Positions 59,024 through 64,000 of a stretch of DNA of 64,000 bases are shown here, in pieces. A program made the position numbers and the translations under genes. Position 1 is the stretch's first letter. Every line of letters begins with the position of its first letter. Below the pieces are notes generated by a model that was not told the origin of the DNA, made no database searches, and worked only from the letters and a program-made list of their open reading frames with translations. This DNA is from Blastococcus saxobsidens DD2 (lineage in GTDB: Bacteria; Actinomycetota; Actinomycetes; Mycobacteriales; Geodermatophilaceae), in assembly GCF_000284015.1 (NCBI RefSeq), contig NC_016943.1:2025541-2089540 (forward strand), given 5' to 3'.

Positions 59024-59188
59024 GTGATGTGGTTGACGGCTACCGGCGGATCGACAACATCACCGACCGACGAGCCGGGGCCGCGCGCCCGTTACGCGGT
59101 CGTCGTCCCGGACACCGCCCTGCCCGCCGCGCAGCGGGTGCCGGCATGGGTGCGATCCCGGCTCGCCATTGACGTGTACGTGGTCTAG
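59024..59188 (+). CDS. Small ORF or gene remnant
   Basis: A 54-codon frame (GTG 59024 or ATG 59027) whose second half looks protein-like: RYAVVVPDTALPAAQRVPAW, then VRSRLAIDVYVV. No family was recognised. It lies in a roughly 390-nt stretch otherwise without genes between two toxin-antitoxin modules. The sequence after it (59190-59290, HGFTALTDPDDFRRWGSTMT in one frame) also looks like decayed coding DNA. Confidence 0.35.
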   Translation: MMWLTATGGSTTSPTDEPGPRARYAVVVPDTALPAAQRVPAWVRSRLAIDVYVV

Positions 59189-59351
59189 GAGGACGGCCGG
59201 TAGAGCTGCATGGGTTCACCGCCCTGACCGACCCGGACGATTTCAGGCGGTGGGGGTCGACCATGACGAGGGGTGACGTGAGGGTCCGGTTCTATCGGAG
59301 CTGTTGCTGCCACACTGGTCGCGTCGGCTACGGCGACTTACGATGTAGTGC

Positions 59352-59792
59352 ATGACGACGCCCACCTCGATCCGGTTCGACGCGCCCGTGACGGCTCGGC
59401 TGGCGTCTTATGTCGCCCGGCACCCGGGTCTGACCCGTTCGGCGGTTGCGGCGAGGTATGTCGACGAGGGCCTTCGCATGGACGAGCACCCAGGGATCCT
59501 GTTCCGGGAGGGGCCGACCGGGCGGCGCGCGACCGTCGTCGGGGGTCCCGACGTCTGGGAGGTCATCCGGGCGGTGAAGGCGGCGCGGAGTGCCGAGCCG
59601 GAGCTCTCCGATGAGGAGCTGATGGCCATGCTCGAGGACAACACCGGTGTCCCCCGCCGGATGATCCGCATGGCGCTGGACTACTGGGGGGCTTACCCCG
59701 AGGAAGTCGATGCACTGGTCGCCTATGCCGACCGGGTGGAGGGCGAGTGCGCCACCGCGGCAGATCGGGAGACGTCACTGCTCCGCCGGTGA
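59352..59792 (+). CDS. RHH/DUF433-like antitoxin
   Basis: A 146-residue antitoxin for the DUF5615 toxin. The N-terminal RHH (SIRFDAPVTARLASYVARHP, then TRSAVAARYVDEGL) is joined to a DUF433-like helical part (GPDVWEVIRAVKAARS, ELSDEELMAMLEDNTGVPRR). The final helices include YPEEVDALVAYADRVEGE. A -10-like TACGAT (59339-59344) lies 7 nt before the ATG, so the mRNA may be leaderless. It overlaps the toxin start (GTGA). Confidence 0.85.
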   Translation: MTTPTSIRFDAPVTARLASYVARHPGLTRSAVAARYVDEGLRMDEHPGILFREGPTGRRATVVGGPDVWEVIRAVKAARSAEPELSDEELMAMLEDNTGVPRRMIRMALDYWGAYPEEVDALVAYADRVEGECATAADRETSLLRR

Positions 59793-60157
59793 AGCTGCTG
59801 CTGGACGAGATGATCGGTCCGCGAGTCGCGCAGGAACTGCGCTCTCGGGGGTTCGACGCGATCGCCGTCGCCGAACGAGCCGACTTCCGTGCTGTGCCGG
59901 ACGATGCAGTGCTCGATCTCGCTCGCGTGGACGGCCGAGTTGTCGTGACTGTCAATGTCGGCGACTTCGTGCGGCTGCATCAGCGGTCGCTGACCGAGGG
60001 GCGCCAGCACTCGGGGATCGTGATGGTGACCGGGCAAGCCTTTCCACAGAACCGCGGCTTCATCGGCGCCCTCGTCACCGCCTTGACCGCCGCCGCCGAG
60101 ACCTCATCGTTGCCAGGTCCTGGAGAGATCGTGTATCTGCGGTCCGCGAGCGATTGA
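59789..60157 (+). CDS. DUF5615 PIN-like toxin
   Basis: A 122-residue PIN-like protein: KLLLDEMIGPRVAQELRSRG, DAIAVAERADFRAVPDDAVL, RVVVTVNVGDFVRLH. The Asp-rich core (LLLDE, PDDAVL, NVGDF) matches VapC-like Mut7-C/DUF5615 nucleases found as toxins. It is the second gene of a coupled module. The 215 nt after it contain no recognised gene. Confidence 0.87.
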   Translation: MKLLLDEMIGPRVAQELRSRGFDAIAVAERADFRAVPDDAVLDLARVDGRVVVTVNVGDFVRLHQRSLTEGRQHSGIVMVTGQAFPQNRGFIGALVTALTAAAETSSLPGPGEIVYLRSASD

Positions 60158-60348
60158 GAAACGGAGCGGTGGTCCGGGCTGGTGCGGCGGAGTCGCAAGC
60201 GTGGTGAACGTGCCAGGAACCGGGTGCGGCGATCCGCTGCGACGAGCGGATCACGCTCCGCGGCACGGGCCGAGCTGGCTGCCGCCGTTCGAGAACTGAT
60301 TGGCGCCGAGGAGTGAGGGGCGCGCCCTGCTCCTGGAACGAATCAGTC

Positions 60349-60366
60349 GTCTACCTTGAGTAGACT
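60349..60366. promoter_or_regulatory. Operator overlapping the -10 box of the MazEF-like module
   Basis: Perfect repeat GTCTAC-CTTGA-GTAGAC (60349-60365) covers a -10 box TAGACT (60361-60366) that lies 6 nt before the antitoxin ATG. Binding there would block a leaderless promoter directly. Confidence 0.75.
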
Positions 60367-60372
60367 GCCAGC

Positions 60373-60609
60373 ATGGGTGACACCACCACCGTCAAGGTCC
60401 AGACCAGCACCCGCGACATGCTCATGCAGTTGGGCGCTTCGCGGCGTCAGAGCGCCGACCAGGTGATCCGGGCCGCTCTGGAGGCGATGCGGCGCGACGA
60501 GCGGCGTCAGGTCGCGGCCGCAGAAGCCCGCGCCATCAAGGAGGACCCGCTCGACCTCGCCGAGGTTCGAGCCATCCAGCAGGACATGGCTGCCCTGCGT
60601 GAGGGGTGA
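60373..60609 (+). CDS. mazE: RHH antitoxin of the MazEF-like module
   Basis: A 78-residue ribbon-helix-helix protein (TTVKVQTSTRDMLMQLGASR, then SADQVIRAALEAMRRDERRQ) with a charged C-terminal tail that should bind MazF. It begins 6 nt after a -10 box inside a palindrome. The toxin GTG lies 11 nt before its stop. Confidence 0.87.
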   Translation: MGDTTTVKVQTSTRDMLMQLGASRRQSADQVIRAALEAMRRDERRQVAAAEARAIKEDPLDLAEVRAIQQDMAALREG

Positions 60610-60904
60610 GGTCTACCGGCTGCCGGCGCGTGGCAGAGGGCACGAACAGCAAGGTCGCCGATATGCAGTCGTGTTGCAGCCGGACTGGCTGACCTTGAGC
60701 ACATGTGTCGTGGCGTTCACCAGCACGAGCGCCCGCAAGACCAGCTTCCGGCCGGTCGTGGAGATCGCCGATCAGCAGACCCTGGTCATGTGTGACCAAC
60801 TCGCGACGGTCGATGTCGACCGCCTCACTGAGCTCGCCGGCTTCCTGACCCTCGATGAGATGCAGCGGGTCGGTGAGGCCCTCTCCCTGATCCTCGATCT
60901 GTAG
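60599..60904 (+). CDS. mazF: MazF/PemK-type mRNA interferase
   Basis: A 101-residue SH3-like endoribonuclease: VRGEVYRLPARGRGHEQQGR, YAVVLQPDWLTLSTCVVAFT, then RPVVEIADQQTLVMCDQLAT and VDVDRLTELAGFLT. The GR(R)YAVVLQ and CDQLATVD segments are typical of MazF. It is coupled to the RHH antitoxin gene. The following 330 nt up to DUF6504 hold family B repeats and a LexA box but no gene. Confidence 0.9.
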   Translation: MRGEVYRLPARGRGHEQQGRRYAVVLQPDWLTLSTCVVAFTSTSARKTSFRPVVEIADQQTLVMCDQLATVDVDRLTELAGFLTLDEMQRVGEALSLILDL

Positions 60905-60931
60905 AACCCTCACCGGGGGGCTCTGCGCCGA

Positions 60932-60951
60932 GACGTTCCCGCGGGAACGTC
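60932..60951. repeat. 20-nt palindrome, family B copy 2
   Basis: Perfect palindrome GACGTTCCCGCGGGAACGTC, one base different from the core of the repeat at 44926-44945. A partial copy (ACGTTCCCGCGG) lies at 60973. Outer arms GCGCCGA (60925) and TCGGCGC (60994) enclose both. Confidence 0.7.
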
Positions 60952-61133
60952 ATCGAGGGTCAGCCTGTGACCACGTTCCCGCGGAGACGTCGATCGGCGC
61001 GCTGGCACGAGCGGTGGCCTCGGCCGTCGGGTGCGGCATGGCCGTGGGATGTCGCTCGCGGCGATGCACCTTTTCGACGCCGGCGGTGCGTCCAGCTTGA
61101 CGACGGCGGGAGGGTCGGATGTACTGGACTCGT

Positions 61134-61149
61134 TCGAACAAGCGTTCGA
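61134..61149. promoter_or_regulatory. LexA (SOS) box
   Basis: TCGAACAAGCGTTCGA matches exactly the actinobacterial SOS consensus TCGAAC-N4-GTTCGA. A TTGACG element lies at 61097 and a weak -10 (TGTACT) at about 61120, so the box sits just downstream of a promoter that could drive the DUF6504-HEPN-dnaE run. Confidence 0.82.
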
Positions 61150-61235
61150 ACAGCGTCGCTTCCTGTGCCTTCCGGGTCCTTCCCCGCCCGCCGGCACGGT
61201 CCGGACCGGCGCGACGGGTGCGGGAGGAGTCTGTC

Positions 61236-61559
61236 ATGAGTCGGGTGCTCGGTGAGGTCGTCGGTCGGGCCGGCGAAGAGGTCCAGGTCGAGCGTGGTCC
61301 GCGAGGCCCGGTGCAGTTCTGGCGCGGCCAGTCCCGGTACGAGGTGGGGGAACTGCTCGACTCCTGGATCGAGACGGCGCCGTGGTGGCTGCGTGATGCC
61401 GACGCGGGAGGCGCCTCCGCCGATCTGGTGGCGCCGCGGGAGGTCTGGCGGGTCGAGGCGGTCCGGGCCGGGCGGTCCCGGATGAGCTTCGCCGGGGTCT
61501 ACGACATCTCGTGGGACGCCTCGGGCAACCGGTGGTGGCTCGTGCGGGTGCACGACTGA
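61236..61559 (+). CDS. DUF6504 family protein
   Basis: A 107-residue protein matching DUF6504, which in actinobacteria is encoded beside DinB/ImuB-type and DnaE-type polymerases. Visible signature: FWRGQSRYEVGELLDSWIET, then PWWLRDADAGG, YDISWDASGNRWWLVRVHD. GGGAGGAG precedes the ATG. It is coupled to the HEPN gene (stop TGA overlaps ATG by one nt), and a LexA box lies about 90 nt upstream. A role in mutagenic repair is inferred from context. Confidence 0.85.
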   Translation: MSRVLGEVVGRAGEEVQVERGPRGPVQFWRGQSRYEVGELLDSWIETAPWWLRDADAGGASADLVAPREVWRVEAVRAGRSRMSFAGVYDISWDASGNRWWLVRVHD

Positions 61560-62056
61560 TGGGCGCCGCCCGCGCCGTGCCGGCCGACCAGCTGCCGCTG
61601 CCCCCGGCGCTGCCTGCTGCTGCCGCGACCCTGCTGGACCAGGCGCACCGGGGGCTGATCGAGGCCGCCGCGGCCACCGATCCGCGGGAGCGGTACGCCA
61701 CCGCCCACCTCGCGGCGCTGCGTGCCGCCGCCGCGGTGCTGGCCGCCCGCACCCGGCCGGAGAGCGGGCGCCGCCGTCCGCGCAGCGCCTGGGTCCTGCT
61801 CGGGCAGGTCGCACCCGAGCTGGGGGAGTGGGCCACCTTCTTCGCCGCCGGCGCGAGCAAGCGCGCCGCGGCCGAGGCCGGGCTGTCCCGGGCGGTCACC
61901 GAGCGGCAGGCCGACGACCTCGTCCGCGACGTCCGAGCCTTCCTCGCCGTGGTCGAGACCGCACTGGGCAGCACGCCGCTCCCCGAGTCGCCCCGTTATC
62001 CGCGGCCGCACGTGGTCGGTGGCGCCTCGTCCCGGTCCGCCGGGTCCCGGAAGTGA
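61559..62056 (+). CDS. SAV_6107-type HEPN domain protein
   Basis: A 165-residue all-helical protein of the SAV_6107 HEPN family. The central helices ATLLDQAHRGLIEAAAATDP and RYATAHLAALRAAAAVLAAR, and the segment WVLLGQVAPELGEWATFF, are typical. HEPN domains are often RNA-binding or RNase modules, but the catalytic RxxxxH motif is not evident. It sits between DUF6504 and dnaE, an arrangement also known in Streptomyces (from memory). Confidence 0.82.
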   Translation: MGAARAVPADQLPLPPALPAAAATLLDQAHRGLIEAAAATDPRERYATAHLAALRAAAAVLAARTRPESGRRRPRSAWVLLGQVAPELGEWATFFAAGASKRAAAEAGLSRAVTERQADDLVRDVRAFLAVVETALGSTPLPESPRYPRPHVVGGASSRSAGSRK

Positions 62057-62153
62057 GCGAGCTTGCGAGCTCACCGGGAGACAGAGCAGTCACGGTCATG
62101 CGGTTGACGAGCTGGGGGCACCTCCCGCTTGCGGGGGACAGCGAGGAAGCCGC
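62053..62153 (+). repeat. GTGAGCGAGC leader element, copy 2
   Basis: Begins GTGAGCGAGCTTGCGAGCTC over the HEPN stop codon and ends CGAGGAAGCCGC before the dnaE start GTGAGT. It contains CAGAGCAG and the hairpin-like CACCTCCCGCTTGCGGGGG. It has the same order of motifs as 18814-18890. Confidence 0.55.
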
Positions 62154-64000
62154 GTGAGTGACCCCTTCGTCCACCTGCACGTCGCCTCCGGCTACTCCAT
62201 GCGGTACGGGGCCAACCACCCCGCCGATCTCGTCACCCGCGCCGCCGAGCACGGTATGTCCGCGCTGGCCCTGACCGACCGGGACGGGCTCTACGGCGCG
62301 GTGAAGTTCGCGCTGGCCTGCCGGTCGGCCGGGGTCCGCCCGATCTTCGGGGTCGACCTGGCGGTAGCGCCGGCGCTGGGCACCAGCGTCCCGCCGGCGC
62401 TCGCGCACGTGCTCGGAGAGGACCCCACCGCAGCGCGGGCTCCGCGCGCACGGGTTGCGGCGTCCGCCCGCCGGGCCCCGGCCCGCGGGGGGGCGACCGT
62501 CGACCCGCGGCTGCCCCGGGTCACCTTCCTGGCGCGGAACGGTGCCGGCTGGCGGTCGCTGTGCCGGCTCACCAGCGCCACCCACCTGCGCGGCACCCGC
62601 GGGGAGCCGGTGAGCTCGCTGGCGATCGCCGCCGAGCACGCTCTCGGGCTGGTCCCGCTGCTCGGTCCCGACTCGCCGGTGGGCCGGGCGCTGCTGGCCG
62701 GCCGGGCCGATCTGGCCGCCGACCAGCTGGACGCCTGGCGCGCGGTCTTCGGCCCGGGGCTGGCACTGGAGGTGGTGCACCACCGGGGCCGGGGGGACCG
62801 CTCCCGCGCCCAGGCGATGCTGCGGTTCGCCGCCGAGCAGCAGGTGCCGGTGGTGCTCAGCAACGCCGTCCGACACGTCGACGCCCTGGACGCGCCGACC
62901 GCCGACGTGCTCGACGCCGCCCGGCGGCTGGTGCCGCTCGGTGCCCGCCACGTCGACCGCACGACGGCCGAGGGCTACCTGAAGTCCGGCAAGGAGATGA
63001 CCGAGGTCGCCGAGGACCTCGTCGGCCCCGACCGGGACGCGGCGCTGCGACTGCTCGAGCGCACCGCCCGGCTGGCCGAGCAGTGCGCCGTCGACATCGC
63101 CGGCGACCTGGGCATCGGCAGCGTCCGGTATCCCGAGCTGGACGTCGTCACCACCCCGGCCGAGCGGGGGATGAGCTCGGCGCAGGTGCTGCGGGCCCGC
63201 TGCGAGGCCGGGCTGGGCCGGCGCGGCATGGCCCCCACCGCCCGGGTGCGGCAGCGGCTCGAGGAGGAGCTGGGGGTGATCGGCCGGCTCGGCTACCCGT
63301 CCTACTTCCTCACCGTCGCCGACGTGGTCGACCTCATCAAGAGCTTGAGGGTTCGCGCTGCGGCGCGCGGGTCGGGGGCCGGCAGCCTGGTCACCTACCT
63401 GCTGGGCATCTCCGACGTCGACCCGCTGCGCTACGGGCTGCTGATGGAGCGGTTCCTCTCGCCGCTGCGCCACCAGTTGCCCGACATCGACATCGACGTG
63501 GAGTCCGCGCGCCGGATGGAGGTCTACGACGCGGTCATCGACCGGTTCGGCGCTGACCGGGTCAGCTGCATCTCGATGATGGACACCTATCGGGTGCGGC
63601 ACGCGATCCGCGACGTCGGCGCCGCGCTGGGGCTGCCGCAGGCGGAGGTCGACGCCGTCGCCAAGGCGTTCCCGCACATCCGCGCCAACCAGGTGCACGC
63701 CGCGCTGCGCGACCTGCCCGAGCTGCGGGCCAGCCGGCTGGGCTCGAAGCGGACCGGCGGCTCCGGCGACCTGGACCTGCTGTTCGACCTGGTGTCCCGG
63801 CTCGACGGGTTGCCCCGGCACATCGCCCTGCACCCCTGCGGGGTGCTGCTGTCCGACGCCACGCTGCTGGACCGCACCCCGGTGGAGAGCAGCTACCTCG
63901 GCTACCCGATGAGCCAGTTCGACAAGGACGACGTCGAGGAGCTCGGGCTGCTCAAGCTCGACCTGCTCGGCATCCGGATGCAGTCGGCGATCTCCCACGC
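62154..64000 (+). CDS. dnaE2: DNA polymerase III alpha subunit, probably DnaE2 (3' part outside window)
   Basis: The first 615 codons of a C-family polymerase. The PHP domain comes first (HLHVASGYSMRYGANHPADL, then ALTDRDGLYGAVKF), followed by the polymerase palm. The latter shows the AARGSGAGSLVTYLLGI motif and the catalytic PDIDIDV acids, and the window ends in GYPMSQFDKDDVEELGLLKL plus about 15 residues. An SOS box ahead of the cassette and the DUF6504 neighbour favour the error-prone DnaE2 over the replicative enzyme. The GTG at 62154 gives VSDPFVHLHV. Confidence 0.88.
   Translation, partial: MSDPFVHLHVASGYSMRYGANHPADLVTRAAEHGMSALALTDRDGLYGAVKFALACRSAGVRPIFGVDLAVAPALGTSVPPALAHVLGEDPTAARAPRARVAASARRAPARGGATVDPRLPRVTFLARNGAGWRSLCRLTSATHLRGTRGEPVSSLAIAAEHALGLVPLLGPDSPVGRALLAGRADLAADQLDAWRAVFGPGLALEVVHHRGRGDRSRAQAMLRFAAEQQVPVVLSNAVRHVDALDAPTADVLDAARRLVPLGARHVDRTTAEGYLKSGKEMTEVAEDLVGPDRDAALRLLERTARLAEQCAVDIAGDLGIGSVRYPELDVVTTPAERGMSSAQVLRARCEAGLGRRGMAPTARVRQRLEEELGVIGRLGYPSYFLTVADVVDLIKSLRVRAAARGSGAGSLVTYLLGISDVDPLRYGLLMERFLSPLRHQLPDIDIDVESARRMEVYDAVIDRFGADRVSCISMMDTYRVRHAIRDVGAALGLPQAEVDAVAKAFPHIRANQVHAALRDLPELRASRLGSKRTGGSGDLDLLFDLVSRLDGLPRHIALHPCGVLLSDATLLDRTPVESSYLGYPMSQFDKDDVEELGLLKLDLLGIRMQSAISH

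Noticed and set aside
58964..59351. Search for an insertion sequence in the 390-nt low-gene stretch
   Set aside because: No terminal inverted repeats with a transposase fragment were seen, only a small ORF and decayed coding-like sequence.

Overview
The window comes from a high-GC actinobacterium. GTG starts, 1- or 4-nt start/stop overlaps (ATGA, GTGA, TGATG), C40 carotenoid genes, a Ser/Thr kinase with PASTA repeats and RNase AS all point that way. Gene content and style suggest the Geodermatophilaceae (Blastococcus, Geodermatophilus or Modestobacter); this is inference, because no rRNA or other marker gene is present. No tRNA, rRNA, CRISPR array or insertion sequence was recognised.

Core block, 0.1-33 kb. 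From memory of the M. tuberculosis map, many genes here match the Rv2172c-Rv2185c neighbourhood: an SRPBCC protein (Rv2185c), an ArsA-like protein (Rv2184c), a small CxxC protein (Rv2183c), PlsC (Rv2182c), RNase AS (Rv2179c), class II DAHP synthase (Rv2178c), a PknL-type kinase (Rv2176), its DNA-binding substrate (Rv2175c), a polyprenyl synthase (Rv2173) and an MTHFR (Rv2172c). Lineage-specific inserts sit among them: a ROK glucokinase, a TIGR00300 enzyme, a two-component system, a TetR-controlled Baeyer-Villiger monooxygenase/hydrolase/SDR cluster with paired operators, a frameshifted chemoreceptor, a probable PPi-dependent phosphofructokinase, threonine aldolase, an AbiEi/DUF559 protein, DNase IV and a crtE-crtI-crtB / crtYc-crtYd carotenoid cluster.

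Accessory region, 33-61 kb. A VapBC module is followed by a tightly coupled minus-strand island: hsdM, hsdS, a Schlafen-type AlbA_2/ATPase gene, a ParA-type ATPase, an RHH antitoxin, a Doc toxin, hsdR, and a membrane coiled-coil gene. This is a type I restriction-modification locus with four unrelated genes inserted in its operon, and it is the best candidate here for an undescribed defence arrangement. RelBE, an RsbU-type phosphatase, several esterases, a CDP-alcohol transferase and an adenosine kinase follow. Next comes a second carotenoid locus (crtO-like, cruF-like, GT2) coupled to ybaK and a GNAT gene. Three more toxin-antitoxin modules complete the region: a broken BrnT-like pair, an RHH/DUF5615 pair and a MazEF-like pair.

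Right end, 61-64 kb. A LexA box matching the actinobacterial SOS consensus precedes a DUF6504 gene, a SAV_6107-type HEPN gene and a DNA polymerase III alpha gene cut off by the window edge. This looks like an SOS-inducible mutasome cassette.

Three families of dispersed intergenic elements recur: a hairpin ending in ATCGTC (four copies), a 20-nt palindrome (two copies) and a GTGAGCGAGC leader (two copies).
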